64,000 bases of DNA, taken from Thiodiazotropha sp037384425. Its GTDB lineage: Bacteria; Pseudomonadota; Gammaproteobacteria; Chromatiales; Chromatiaceae. Both the position numbers and the translations under genes were made by a program. The DNA lies in assembly GCA_037384425.1 (NCBI GenBank), contig JARROA010000014.1, positions 124,001 through 188,000 of the forward strand, in the 5' to 3' direction. Of this stretch, positions 51,840 to 60,605 are shown piece by piece. Each line of letters opens with the position of its first letter. Position 1 is the stretch's first letter. The notes beneath the pieces were generated by a model that worked only from the letters and a program-made list of their open reading frames with translations, did no database searches and had not been told where the DNA came from.

Positions 51840-52511
51840 ATGAATGACTTTGGATCACATCTAGGCAATCAGGTCGCTTCAGGAGAGCTCACCGGCAGTC
51901 CGCTCTTCGCCGACAGCCCGTTGTGTAGTGCGTTGGTCACCGCCGGACGCCTACGGCCCGCCGACGCGGATCGGGCCCTGCGTCTCAAACAGACCCAGCA
52001 GAGTGATGAATCGATCGGCAACATCCTGTTGCAGCTCGGCCTGATTTCCGACCGCGATCTGGCACAGACCCTCTCCCGCCTCAATGGCATTCCGGTCACG
52101 GAAAAGAAACACTACCCCGCGTTCACGAGTCTGGAGGAGTCGATCTCCGCCAACTTCCTGAAACAGCACAAGCTGCTGGTCTTCACCGATGAAGAGGAGC
52201 AGGTGCATGCGATCATGGTCGATCCCACCGACCGCTATGTGGTCGATGCCCTGGAACTGATTACCGGCAAGTCGATCCGGCTGCACATCGGCATCGCCTC
52301 CGAAATCGATGAGGCGTTGCAGGAGCACTTCCTCGAAATGCGCAAGCAGACGGGGGAGTTCGACGAGGAGGGGATGGAGCATCAGCTGTTGCTGCAGGAC
52401 GATGTGGAACAGCTGAAGGAGCAGGCCAGCGAGTGCTCAAGATCCGCTACCGGGTGGACGGGCTGCTGCGCGAGACCGAGCACCCTGCAACGCAGATGGC
52501 GGCGGCGCTGA
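51840..52511 (+). CDS. gspE: Type II secretion ATPase GspE, N-terminal part
   Basis: About 199 residues of the N1/N2 domains of GspE (ADADRALRLKQ...IGNILLQLGLISDRDLAQTLSRLNGIP; then EEEQVHAIMVDPTDRYVVDALELITG) up to VEQLKEQASE near 52432. After that the frame reads unrelated residues (CSRSATGW) and stops at 52511. The normal continuation (APVIRLVN...ASDIHIEP, about 30 residues) is missing and the remainder follows in another frame at 52433. It is one gene with the next entry, broken by a deletion. Confidence 0.85.
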   Translation: MNDFGSHLGNQVASGELTGSPLFADSPLCSALVTAGRLRPADADRALRLKQTQQSDESIGNILLQLGLISDRDLAQTLSRLNGIPVTEKKHYPAFTSLEESISANFLKQHKLLVFTDEEEQVHAIMVDPTDRYVVDALELITGKSIRLHIGIASEIDEALQEHFLEMRKQTGEFDEEGMEHQLLLQDDVEQLKEQASECSRSATGWTGCCARPSTLQRRWRRR

Positions 52512-53509
52512 TCTCCCGTATCAAGATCATGGCCAATCTCAATATCGCCGAGCGGCGTCTGCCCCAGGATGGCCGTTTCAAGATCCGGGTCATGGGCAAC
52601 ACTCTCGACCTGCGTGTCTCCACCGTGCCGACCCTGCACGGCGAGAGCATGGTGATGCGACTGCTGCAGCGGGACGAGCAGGCCCTCGACTTCCGAGCCC
52701 TGGGTTTCGAACCGGAGACCGAAATACGGTTGCTGGAGATCCTGCAACGCCCCCATGGCATCGTGGTGGTGACCGGCCCCACCGGCAGCGGCAAGACCAC
52801 CACCCTGTATGCCGCGCTCAACCACCTCAACCGCCCCGATCGCAAGATCCTCACGGTCGAGGATCCGGTGGAGTACAACATCGAGGGGGTCAACCAGATC
52901 CAGGTCAAGCCCGGAATCGGCCTCACCTTCGCCAACGCCCTGCGTTCCATCGTGCGCCAGGATCCCGACATCATCATGATCGGTGAGATCCGTGACCAGG
53001 AGACCGCCAAGATCGCGGTGCAATCGGCCCTCACCGGCCACCTGGTGCTCTCCTCCCTGCACACCAACGATGCCGCCGGCAGCATCACCCGTTTTCTCGA
53101 TATGGGGGTCGAGGCCTTTCTGCTCACCTCCACCGTCAATGCGGTACTGGCCCAACGGCTGGTGCGCAACCTCTGTCCTCACTGCAAGGAGGCCTACACA
53201 CCGCCCCGGGAGATCATCGAAAGATTGCAGCGCCAGGGCGTGGAGGCGGATGCGCGGACCCAACTCCACCGGGCAGTCGGTTGCGATGCCTGTGGCGGCA
53301 GCGGTTACAGCGGTCGCAGCGCCATCATCGAGCTGCTGGAGATCTCGGAGGCGATGCGCTCCCTCATCCTGCAGGAGAGTGATAAGAGTACCCTGGCGGC
53401 CTGCGCCCAGCGTGAGGGTGCGCGTACCATGTATCAGGACGGACTCAGGAAGGTCATGCGGGGAGTCACCACCCTGGAAGAGGTGCTCAGAGTCACCCAG
53501 GAAGGTTGA
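52433..53509 (+). CDS. gspE: Type II secretion ATPase GspE, C-terminal part
   Basis: About 358 residues holding the catalytic core: LKIRYRVDGLLRE, Walker A GPTGSGKTTTLYAAL, Asp box LTVEDPVEYNIEGVNQ, Walker B DIIMIGEIRDQETA, His box LTGHLVLSSLHTNDA, and the zinc-binding CM domain (CPHC...CDACGG). Its GTG at 52433 is only where the frame begins, with no ribosome site. About 90 bases that should encode the ASDIHIEP region are lacking between this and the N-terminal part. If real, the secretion ATPase would be defective; an assembly gap at a short repeat (GCCAGCGA) is also possible. Confidence 0.88.
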   Translation: MLKIRYRVDGLLRETEHPATQMAAALISRIKIMANLNIAERRLPQDGRFKIRVMGNTLDLRVSTVPTLHGESMVMRLLQRDEQALDFRALGFEPETEIRLLEILQRPHGIVVVTGPTGSGKTTTLYAALNHLNRPDRKILTVEDPVEYNIEGVNQIQVKPGIGLTFANALRSIVRQDPDIIMIGEIRDQETAKIAVQSALTGHLVLSSLHTNDAAGSITRFLDMGVEAFLLTSTVNAVLAQRLVRNLCPHCKEAYTPPREIIERLQRQGVEADARTQLHRAVGCDACGGSGYSGRSAIIELLEISEAMRSLILQESDKSTLAACAQREGARTMYQDGLRKVMRGVTTLEEVLRVTQEG

Positions 53510-53511
53510 GC

Positions 53512-54732
53512 TTGGCCTCGTTCAGCTACAAGGCGGTCACCAGTGACGGCGAGGTGGTGCAGGGCATACTGGATGCGCTCGACCGTCAGGGTGCCGTACG
53601 CCAGATCCATCTCAAGGGACAGGTGCCGATAAGGGTCGAGGAGAGCGGTCAGGCCGCCAAGCCGGGACGCCGTCCGCGTCTGCGGCGCGGGAAGGTGGGT
53701 CTGGACCAGATCATGGCCTTTACCCGTGAACTGGCGACCCTGCTCAAGGCGGGCCAGCCTATCGATTCGGCATTGACCATCCTGATGTCGATCAGCGGCG
53801 AGGAGTCCCGCTTCAGCGAACACCTCGTGCGCATCCGTGACGCCCTCAAGGGCGGACACAGCTTTTCCGATGCCCTGGCCGGAGAGGCGGGGCTGTTCAA
53901 TGACTTCTATGTTCAGATGGTGAGGGCGGGGGAGTCGGGCGGCGCTCTGGAGAGTGTGCTGTCGCGACTCGCGGTGCACCTGGAGCACACCAAGGAGGTC
54001 AAGGATTCCCTGGTCTCGGCCCTGATCTACCCGATGATCCTGCTCTTCGTAGCCCTCACCTCGATCATGATCCTGATGACCTATGTGATCCCGCAGTTCA
54101 GCGACCTGTTCAACGACTTGGGGCAGGCACTCCCGGTATCCACCCAGATCACCATGGCGGTGGCCTCGGCCTTGCAGGACTACGGCTGGCTGATGGCGCT
54201 GGCCATCGTCGGTTTGATCCTCTATTTCAAATGGCAGCTCGGACACCGTGCTTCGGCCAAGCGCTGGCATGCCCGCCTGCTCAGGCTGCCCCTCATAGGC
54301 GCCATCATCAAGCAGGTCGAGGCGGCCCGCTTCTGCCGTACCCTGGGCACCCTGCTGGAGAACGGCGTACCGTTGCTGCGGGCGGTCTCCATCGTCAAGC
54401 AGACAATCGGTAATGTGGTCATCGCCGACGGCATGGACCATGTGGTGAGCAGCCTGAAATCGGGTCGACGGCTGGCCGATCCCCTGGCCGAACACTCTCA
54501 GTTTCCCCATTTCGCCCTGCAGATGATCCGCATCGGCGAGGAATCGGGGCAGCTGGAGCCGATGCTGATGCAGACGGCGGACATTCTGGACCAGGAGACC
54601 CAGACCCTGATCAAACGGGCACTGAGTCTGGTCGAACCGGTGATGATTCTGGTCCTTGGCGTGATCATCGCCGCGGTTGTGATGTCTATTCTGGTGGCGA
54701 TACTCGGCGTCAACCAACTTGTAGCACTTTAA
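53512..54732 (+). CDS. gspF: Type II secretion inner-membrane protein GspF
   Basis: A 406-residue platform protein with two homologous GspF domains (about 70-195 and 275-395), each with FTRELATLLKAGQPIDSAL-like starts (the second VEAARFCRTLGTLLENGVP), and three membrane helices. The start is likely TTG 53512, preceded by AGGAAGG; a TTG two codons earlier overlaps the gspE stop. It couples GspE activity to pseudopilus assembly. Confidence 0.94.
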   Translation: MASFSYKAVTSDGEVVQGILDALDRQGAVRQIHLKGQVPIRVEESGQAAKPGRRPRLRRGKVGLDQIMAFTRELATLLKAGQPIDSALTILMSISGEESRFSEHLVRIRDALKGGHSFSDALAGEAGLFNDFYVQMVRAGESGGALESVLSRLAVHLEHTKEVKDSLVSALIYPMILLFVALTSIMILMTYVIPQFSDLFNDLGQALPVSTQITMAVASALQDYGWLMALAIVGLILYFKWQLGHRASAKRWHARLLRLPLIGAIIKQVEAARFCRTLGTLLENGVPLLRAVSIVKQTIGNVVIADGMDHVVSSLKSGRRLADPLAEHSQFPHFALQMIRIGEESGQLEPMLMQTADILDQETQTLIKRALSLVEPVMILVLGVIIAAVVMSILVAILGVNQLVAL

Positions 54733-54742
54733 CGGATGGATT

Positions 54743-55165
54743 ATGCAAACAGAGAAACGACAACAAAACGGCTTTACCCTGATTGAACTGCTGGTAGTCC
54801 TGGTGATCCTCGGCCTGCTGGCGGGGTTGGTCGGGCCGCAAGTGTTGCGCCACCTCGGCGGCGCCAAATCGGATACCGCACAACTGCAGATCTCGGAGCT
54901 GGGGTCCGGACTCGACCTGTACCATCTGGAGGTTGGCCGCTACCCCTCCAGCAGCGAGGGATTGCAGGCCCTGGTGGAAGCGCCCCCGTCGGTCGACAAT
55001 TGGCACGGACCCTACCTGAAGAAGAGCAAGGTGCCCAAGGATCCCTGGGGCAACGACTATGTCTATCAGTATCCCGGCGACCATGGTCCCTACGATCTCT
55101 ACTCCTACGGCGCCGATAATGCCGAAGGCGGCGAGGGCGACAACAAGGATATCGTGAGCTGGTAA
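54743..55165 (+). CDS. gspG: Major pseudopilin GspG
   Basis: A 140-residue protein with a short basic leader and prepilin cleavage site NG^FTLIELLVVLVILGLLAG, followed by the GspG C-terminal features (GRYPSSSEGLQALVEAP, KDPWGNDYVYQYPGDHGPYDLYSYGADN), which include the calcium-binding region. It is the main subunit of the periplasmic pseudopilus. Confidence 0.96.
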   Translation: MQTEKRQQNGFTLIELLVVLVILGLLAGLVGPQVLRHLGGAKSDTAQLQISELGSGLDLYHLEVGRYPSSSEGLQALVEAPPSVDNWHGPYLKKSKVPKDPWGNDYVYQYPGDHGPYDLYSYGADNAEGGEGDNKDIVSW

Positions 55166-55169
55166 TGTG

Positions 55170-55739
55170 ATGTGTCTATCAGGCCGGATCACAGCGCGCC
55201 GACTGTTCATTTCGCCCCACTACCCGGATGGCAGGATTTGCCGGCGCAGGATTCCGGGCACGCGAACTGGAGGCTCACAGTCGGCCTTCACGCTCATCGA
55301 GCTGCTGCTGGTACTGAGCATCGTCGCCCTGCTGCTGGCGTTGTCCCCGGCCCTGATGCAGAAAGCCTTTCCCATCCTCAAGCTCAAGGCGGCGGCGCGG
55401 GACATGGTGCAGGAGATCCGCTATGTGCAGAATGCCGCCATCATCAATGGCCAGGTGGCGGAGATCCGTTTCGATCTGAAGAACGGCGAGTATCGCAGTG
55501 ATCTGGTCAACGGTGGTGAAGTGAGAGCGCTGCCAAGCGGCCTCTCGTTTTCGAACTCGCCACAATTTCCGGAGTTCGGGGCGAGCGAAGAAATGACACG
55601 TTTTGTCTTCTATCCGGACGGTAGCGCCAACGGCGGTGTGCTCTTCGTCGGCAACGACCGCAAACGCATGGCGATACGCGTCGACTGGCTGACCAGCAAG
55701 ATTCAGCTCGATGAACTGCATGAGACAAAGCGACTCTAA
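55170..55739 (+). CDS. gspH: Minor pseudopilin GspH
   Basis: A 189-residue protein. The prepilin segment is QSA^FTLIELLLVLSIVALLLAL, with alanine instead of the usual glycine before the cleavage point, and an unusually long leader (about 39 residues from ATG 55170; a GTG lies one codon earlier). The body resembles GspH/FimT (MVQEIRYVQNAAIINGQVAEIRF, FYPDGSANGG). The 3' end overlaps gspI. Confidence 0.87.
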   Translation: MCLSGRITARRLFISPHYPDGRICRRRIPGTRTGGSQSAFTLIELLLVLSIVALLLALSPALMQKAFPILKLKAAARDMVQEIRYVQNAAIINGQVAEIRFDLKNGEYRSDLVNGGEVRALPSGLSFSNSPQFPEFGASEEMTRFVFYPDGSANGGVLFVGNDRKRMAIRVDWLTSKIQLDELHETKRL

Positions 55740-56130
55740 GCGCGATATGCGTGGCATGACATTGATCGAGGTGCTGGTCGCCTTTGTCATTCTGGGAATG
55801 GTGATGGCCGTGATCATGCGCATCAATGCCACCTCTTTGCGCAACCACGAAGTCTCCAAAGCGTATCAGCACGCCCTGCGCGTCGCCGAATCCCGCATGG
55901 AGGCCATGAGCGTCGAGACCAGCTCGGAGACCCTGCAGCAAAGTGGCGTCGAGGCTGGTGGTCTGCGCTGGGAGTACTTCCGGCAGCCCTATCACGAGTG
56001 GAGCGAGGAGCGGTTGCAGGGACTCCAGGCTATACCCGTCAAGGAGCGGATAGTGGTGGCATGGGGAGAACAGCCCTTTCCCAGGCAACTCAGTTTCTCA
56101 CGCATCCACCTTATTTACAGGGGGCGATGA
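55720..56130 (+). CDS. gspI: Minor pseudopilin GspI
   Basis: A 136-residue protein with cleavage site RG^MTLIEVLVAFVILGMVMAV and the GspI-typical ALRVAESRMEA and GLRWEY segments. ATG 55720 is chosen; an ATG three codons earlier is possible. Translation begins inside the gspH end and its stop overlaps the gspJ start, so these genes are coupled. It forms the pseudopilus tip with GspJ and GspK. Confidence 0.92.
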   Translation: MRQSDSKRDMRGMTLIEVLVAFVILGMVMAVIMRINATSLRNHEVSKAYQHALRVAESRMEAMSVETSSETLQQSGVEAGGLRWEYFRQPYHEWSEERLQGLQAIPVKERIVVAWGEQPFPRQLSFSRIHLIYRGR

Positions 56131-56792
56131 TGCATTGCCGGCGAAACAGCACAACACACCCCCGTGCGGCCGGTTTCACGTTACTGGAAATCATGGTGGC
56201 GATGTTGCTGCTGGCGGTGATCGTAACTGCATCGGTTTCCCTGTTGTTCATCAATATCCGGGGATGGGATGCACTGGTCACGGACAGCGAGCAGAGCCTC
56301 GACGGCGTCCTGATTCGCGACCGCCTGGTGACTACGTTACGCCAGCTCTCACCCCTGGTCTGGCAAAGTGGAGGGAATCGGCAACTGGCATTCAATGGCG
56401 AGACGGATCGGGTCCAATTCATCTCCCGTGCACCCATGCAGTTTCGCCAGGGCGGCTTGTTCGAGTATCTCCTGATGCAGGAACTCGATAGTGAAAACCG
56501 GAGGAATCTGGTGCTCTATTATGCGCCTTATCGCCCTGATCAGACCGAATTCAGGCTGCCCGAGGACGGGGAACGTCGCCAGCTGTTCAGCGATATCGGG
56601 GGTGTCACCTTCGGCTACTGGGGCGTCAAGCAATTGGGTGCAAAGCAAGCGGAGTGGTGGGAGGGCTGGGAGAATAATCTCGATAGCTATCCGGCCATGG
56701 TGCGAATAGAGTTTGCAGGTGGCAGAGCTGATGCCGTAGCGACGACGGAGTTTGTGAAGCTGCTGATGGATGCCACGAGGGCGCTACGATGA
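56127..56792 (+). CDS. gspJ: Minor pseudopilin GspJ
   Basis: A 221-residue protein with cleavage site AAG^FTLLEIMVAMLLLAVIV followed by the GspJ pattern (VLIRDRLVTTLRQLSPL, LFSDIGGVTFGYWG). The ATG at 56127 overlaps the gspI stop, with GGGGG just before it; the next codon is also ATG. Its end overlaps gspK by 4 bases. Confidence 0.92.
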   Translation: MMHCRRNSTTHPRAAGFTLLEIMVAMLLLAVIVTASVSLLFINIRGWDALVTDSEQSLDGVLIRDRLVTTLRQLSPLVWQSGGNRQLAFNGETDRVQFISRAPMQFRQGGLFEYLLMQELDSENRRNLVLYYAPYRPDQTEFRLPEDGERRQLFSDIGGVTFGYWGVKQLGAKQAEWWEGWENNLDSYPAMVRIEFAGGRADAVATTEFVKLLMDATRALR

Positions 56793-57712
56793 TGGGTCTG
56801 ACGCCTGCCCGAAGGGGTGCGGTGCTTATCGCCGGCGGTCCGCAAGGGCAGCAGGGCATAGCCCTGATCATGGTACTCTGGCTGGTGGTGCTGTTGACCA
56901 TCGTGGCGGCGAGCTTTGCCACGCATTCGCGGGTGGAGACCCGGATGGCAGGTAATCTGGTGGAGCGCCAAAAGGCCAGGCTCCTGATCCAGACCGGATT
57001 CAGTCGCGCCCTGCTGGAACTGATGGCAGCCAGCAGCGACGAGCGCTGGAAGGTCGATGGCGAGATCCATGAATTGCAACAGGCGCAGGGCAGTCTGCGC
57101 ATCGCTATTCGCAACGCAGCGGGACTGGTCGATCTCAATCGGGCCTCCCACGACGTGCTCTACAATCTGTTCTCCTTGCTGTCTGATGACCAGGAAATCC
57201 GAGAACAGCTGGTGGACGCGTTGAATGACTGGCGAGACGGCGATGACCTGAAACGGCTCAACGGCGCGGAGGACGACGATTATGCGCACGCCGGTCTCGA
57301 TTACGGCACCGTCGACAGAGATCTGGAAAGTGTCGATGAGCTCGGTTATGTTATTGGTTTCGATCAGGATTCAGTGGATAGGCTGCGACCCTATGTGACC
57401 GTGTATTCAGGCCTGAACCAGATTGACAGGACTTATGCATCGCAGGAACTGGTCGATATCCTCAAGAGCGGTGATGCTTCACTGGATGGCCAGGTGGCGC
57501 AAGCCTTCGATCAGCTCGACAGCGGACTGGCCGATATCAATGAGCTCGAAGAAGGGCTGGACGGCCTGGGAAAGGCACAGAGCTCCAACTACCGCATAAG
57601 CATCGAGGCAACAACCGAAGGAGGCGGCCATGCGGTCGTCGACGTCGATGTGGAGATGGGTAATCTCCGGGACCGACCCTTCAAGGTCCTCGCCTGGCAT
57701 ACACGTTACTAG
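56789..57712 (+). CDS. gspK: Pseudopilus tip protein GspK
   Basis: A 307-residue protein, the largest pseudopilin. The leader ends QQG^IALIMVLWLVVLLTIVAASFA, lacking the +5 glutamate as is typical for GspK. The body holds a helical domain with VDLNRASHDVLYNLFSLL and TVYSGLNQIDRTYASQELV, the two helix-hairpin-like parts of GspK. It caps the tip with GspI and GspJ. A 60-base gap follows before gspL. Confidence 0.93.
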   Translation: MMGLTPARRGAVLIAGGPQGQQGIALIMVLWLVVLLTIVAASFATHSRVETRMAGNLVERQKARLLIQTGFSRALLELMAASSDERWKVDGEIHELQQAQGSLRIAIRNAAGLVDLNRASHDVLYNLFSLLSDDQEIREQLVDALNDWRDGDDLKRLNGAEDDDYAHAGLDYGTVDRDLESVDELGYVIGFDQDSVDRLRPYVTVYSGLNQIDRTYASQELVDILKSGDASLDGQVAQAFDQLDSGLADINELEEGLDGLGKAQSSNYRISIEATTEGGGHAVVDVDVEMGNLRDRPFKVLAWHTRY

Positions 57713-57772
57713 AGCCCAGTGGATTAGAGTTAACGGGCCCTGACTGGGCGAGACCCAAAAGAAAAGCAATCT

Positions 57773-58849
57773 ATGGCTGTCAGTTCTATCAGTTATCAGT
57801 TTCGTGAGTTTCTCTCCTGGTGGGGCAGTGAACTCGCGGCCATGCTGCCGGATTCAGTGGTGTCGCTGTTCCAGAACGGTCGCTTGCTGCAACTGCACTA
57901 TGCCGATGAGACCGTGCGCCTGGTCAACCATGGGAAAACCGGCGAGGAGGTGCATGAGAACTTCCACGCCGGCATAGATTTCGACGATCCCGAACAGAGC
58001 CGTATTCTCGCTGCCGCCAGCGAGATACGGCTCTGTCTCGAGAAGAAGAAGTACCTCATCAAAAAGGTAACGCTGCCGATCGAGACCGAAGAGAATCTGC
58101 GTGAGGTGCTCTCATTCGAGATGGATCGACAGACGCCTTTCACCCCCGATCAGGTCTACTACGACTACATCGTCAACGAGCGCGATAAAACGGCACGTAC
58201 CCTCGATGTGTCGCTGATTCTGGCACCGATCGACAGGCTCAATTATGCGCTGGATCTGCTGGAGAACCATAACGTCCGTATTAGCGCCATTTCCCCCTGC
58301 GAAGAGCATATCGGTGTCTTCAATCGGGTGAATCTGCTGCCGCCGGAGAAACGGCGCAAGCCGCAGAAGGCATATCGACTGGTCAATTATTTTCTGTTGT
58401 TGACCTTTGTGCTCCTGCTGTTTGGCAATCTGGCCCTGCCCATCTGGCAGAAAATGGGCTATGCCAAGACGCTGGAGAGTGAACTCGATCGGTATAAAAA
58501 GGACTCGGCTGAAGCGGTTGCCTTGCGTGGCAAACTGGAACAGGCGGAGCTGGAAAACCGCTTCCTGGAAAACAAGAAGCGTAATGCGTTGCAACTGACA
58601 CAGATCCTCAACGAATTGTCGCTGGTGATTCCGGATGACACCTGGTTGAGTAATTTCGAATTGCGTGAGGACAGCGTCCATCTGCACGGCCAGTCGGTCG
58701 CTTCCGCAGCCCTGATTCCGCTGATCGACGCCTCGCCCCTGTTCCGCAACGTCTCTTTTCGATCGCCGGTCACCCAGAACCGTCAGAACAATACTGAACG
58801 TTTCCACATCTCCGCCGAGCTGGAGAAAATCGTGGAGGCGCAGGAATGA
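57773..58849 (+). CDS. gspL: Type II secretion protein GspL
   Basis: A 358-residue inner-membrane protein. A cytoplasmic actin-like domain (residues 1-180; LREVLSFEMDRQTPFTPDQVYYDY near 107-130) would bind the GspE N-terminus. One membrane helix lies at about 203-225, with a coiled-coil (LESELDRYKKDSAEAVALRGKLEQ) and a PilN/ferredoxin-like periplasmic domain after it. It links the ATPase to the platform and GspM, whose gene overlaps by 4 bases. Confidence 0.88.
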   Translation: MAVSSISYQFREFLSWWGSELAAMLPDSVVSLFQNGRLLQLHYADETVRLVNHGKTGEEVHENFHAGIDFDDPEQSRILAAASEIRLCLEKKKYLIKKVTLPIETEENLREVLSFEMDRQTPFTPDQVYYDYIVNERDKTARTLDVSLILAPIDRLNYALDLLENHNVRISAISPCEEHIGVFNRVNLLPPEKRRKPQKAYRLVNYFLLLTFVLLLFGNLALPIWQKMGYAKTLESELDRYKKDSAEAVALRGKLEQAELENRFLENKKRNALQLTQILNELSLVIPDDTWLSNFELREDSVHLHGQSVASAALIPLIDASPLFRNVSFRSPVTQNRQNNTERFHISAELEKIVEAQE

Positions 58850-59442
58850 TCGCGCGTCTCGATGGTCGTAAGAGTCGTCTGCTTGCGCTGCTGCTCTTTA
58901 TCGTGACGCTGTTGCTCGTCGTCGCGTCTGTGGTGCTGCCGGTGTTTGTGATGAATCGCCACTACGACGAGTTGATCACTGGTATGAGTGATCAGTTGGT
59001 GGTTTATCAACGGGTGGCTCGAAACAGTAAACAGTATCAGGCCAAGTTTCAGCAGTTGATGCGGCTGCAACGCCAGGACAGACGCTACCTCAAGAGCGAC
59101 ACGGAATCCCTCGCCACTGCGGAGTTACAGAGCATCGTGAAACAGGTCATTGCCGGAAACCAGGGGGAGATCCTCAGCACGCAGGTGACCCGTACCACCG
59201 AAGAACAGGGATTCAAACGCATCACCATTCGGATCCGCATGAAGAGCACGTTGGAGGATATGGTAAAGATCTTCCATACCCTCGAATCGAAAAAGCCCTA
59301 TCTGTTCGTTGAGAACGTAAACGTTCGCAGCCGTCAGGTAGCGCGACGTCGCCTGCCCACCAACAAGGCGATCGAAGAGGCAATGTCACAGCTCGATATC
59401 GACTTTCAGCTCTCTGGCTATATGCGGGGTGGATCGGCGTGA
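58846..59442 (+). CDS. gspM: Type II secretion protein GspM
   Basis: A 198-residue bitopic protein: one helix near the N-terminus (LLALLLFIVTLLLVVASVVLPVFV), a coiled-coil, and a small periplasmic ferredoxin-like domain (ITIRIRMKSTLEDMVKIFHTLESKKPYLF, a pattern common to GspM/PilO). It overlaps gspL and the following gene. Confidence 0.87.
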   Translation: MIARLDGRKSRLLALLLFIVTLLLVVASVVLPVFVMNRHYDELITGMSDQLVVYQRVARNSKQYQAKFQQLMRLQRQDRRYLKSDTESLATAELQSIVKQVIAGNQGEILSTQVTRTTEEQGFKRITIRIRMKSTLEDMVKIFHTLESKKPYLFVENVNVRSRQVARRRLPTNKAIEEAMSQLDIDFQLSGYMRGGSA

Positions 59443-59999
59443 GTGGGGTACGTTCCTTTGTCAGCGGCATGAGCCTGCTCCTGCTGATCGGTTCCGGACT
59501 GCTTGCTGGCATGCTCTATCTGCAGTGGCATGAGGACATCACCTCACATTATCGGCTGACCGAGCCGACAGCCGACGATGTTGCAGTCAAACAGGATGTC
59601 GAAAATATACTCGCCTTCATGCCGGCACCGTTGCAAAGCCTCAGTGAAATCACCGACCGTCCTCTCTTCACCGAGGGCAGAATCCCACCCGAGAAACCGA
59701 GTGAAAATCCCAAGGCCGTTGCGGCCAATGTCCCTTTGCGGCTCAAACTGGAAGGTGTGGCGATTACGCCGGAGAGCAAAGTGGCCGTCATCACCGATCT
59801 GCAGACCAACGAGCTGTTGAGACTCTCACAGGGAATGAGTCACAGTAATTGGAAGGTGACAGGGGTGAGTGAGGAGTCTGTTACCATTCAGCAAGGGGGA
59901 CGGGAAATCACCCTGACACTGGAGATCGATGAGTCGCCAGGTTCAGGCCGTCCCAAAGTGCCGTTCAAACTTCCGATACGACCTCCGGCCAGGCGGTAG
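59439..59999 (+). CDS. GspC/GspN-like type II secretion protein
   Basis: A 186-residue protein with a single N-terminal helix (about 8-28), a short linker, and a homology-region-type beta domain (LRLKLEGVAITPESKVAVITDLQTNELLRLSQGMSHSNWKVTGV), preceded by ITDRPLFTEGRIPP. This fits the GspC HR domain or the short GspN of Xps-type systems, either of which contacts the secretin. It has no PDZ domain. The GTG at 59439 overlaps the gspM stop, and no separate gspC is present upstream of gspD. Confidence 0.78.
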   Translation: MSGVRSFVSGMSLLLLIGSGLLAGMLYLQWHEDITSHYRLTEPTADDVAVKQDVENILAFMPAPLQSLSEITDRPLFTEGRIPPEKPSENPKAVAANVPLRLKLEGVAITPESKVAVITDLQTNELLRLSQGMSHSNWKVTGVSEESVTIQQGGREITLTLEIDESPGSGRPKVPFKLPIRPPARR

Positions 60000-60081
60000 G
60001 TCGTGAGGATGCCGCGCAATCCCCGCGAATCCTGGCGATTGAAGTTATGAAGTATTATCCAGAGTCACCCGAATCACTGTT

Positions 60082-60564
60082 ATGAAAAAAGTCTCCGTAC
60101 TCTTTATCTGTATGGGCAATATCTGCCGTTCGCCGACCGCCCAGGGCGTCTTCAGAGCACTGGTCGAGCGCGAAGGGCTGAGTGACCGAATCGCTACCGA
60201 TTCGGCAGGCACTATCGCTTACCATGTCGGAGAAGCGCCTGATCGCAGGGCCAGGGAGACGGCTTCGAAACGGGGAATCGATCTCAACGATCTTCGCGCC
60301 CGCAAAGTGGTTTCACAAGACTTCGAGCAGTTTGACTACCTGCTGGCAATGGACCAAGACAATTATGGGGATCTGGAGACGCTCTGTCCGCCGGGATTCG
60401 AGGAGCGTTTGCATCTGTTTATGGATTTTGCTCCGCAACGGCCGGAGAAAGAGGTGCCCGATCCCTATTATGGCGGTGTCGCGGGGTTTGACAGAGTCTT
60501 TGATATGGTCGAGGAGGCTTCCAGAGGCTTGCTGAAGCATATTCTGGAACGGCACAACCTCTGA
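60082..60564 (+). CDS. Low-molecular-weight protein tyrosine phosphatase
   Basis: A 160-residue cytosolic phosphatase. The P-loop is at residues 10-17 (CMGNICRS, fitting C-x5-R-S), and the general-acid aspartate lies in DPYYGG near 130. Bacterial members act on tyrosine kinases of polysaccharide export or on small substrates. No such kinase gene is in the window. It is convergent with rne. Confidence 0.93.
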   Translation: MKKVSVLFICMGNICRSPTAQGVFRALVEREGLSDRIATDSAGTIAYHVGEAPDRRARETASKRGIDLNDLRARKVVSQDFEQFDYLLAMDQDNYGDLETLCPPGFEERLHLFMDFAPQRPEKEVPDPYYGGVAGFDRVFDMVEEASRGLLKHILERHNL

Positions 60565-60570
60565 GGAAGG

Positions 60571-60596
60571 CAGGCCCCGGCAGCTGCCGGGGCCTG
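60571..60596. terminator. Palindrome between convergent phosphatase and rne genes
   Basis: A perfect 26-bp palindrome (left half CAGGCCCCGGCAG) lies just past the phosphatase stop and about 10 bases from the rne stop. It could act as a two-way terminator, though neither side has a strong T run. Confidence 0.5.
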
Positions 60597-60605
60597 GTAT
60601 TATCG

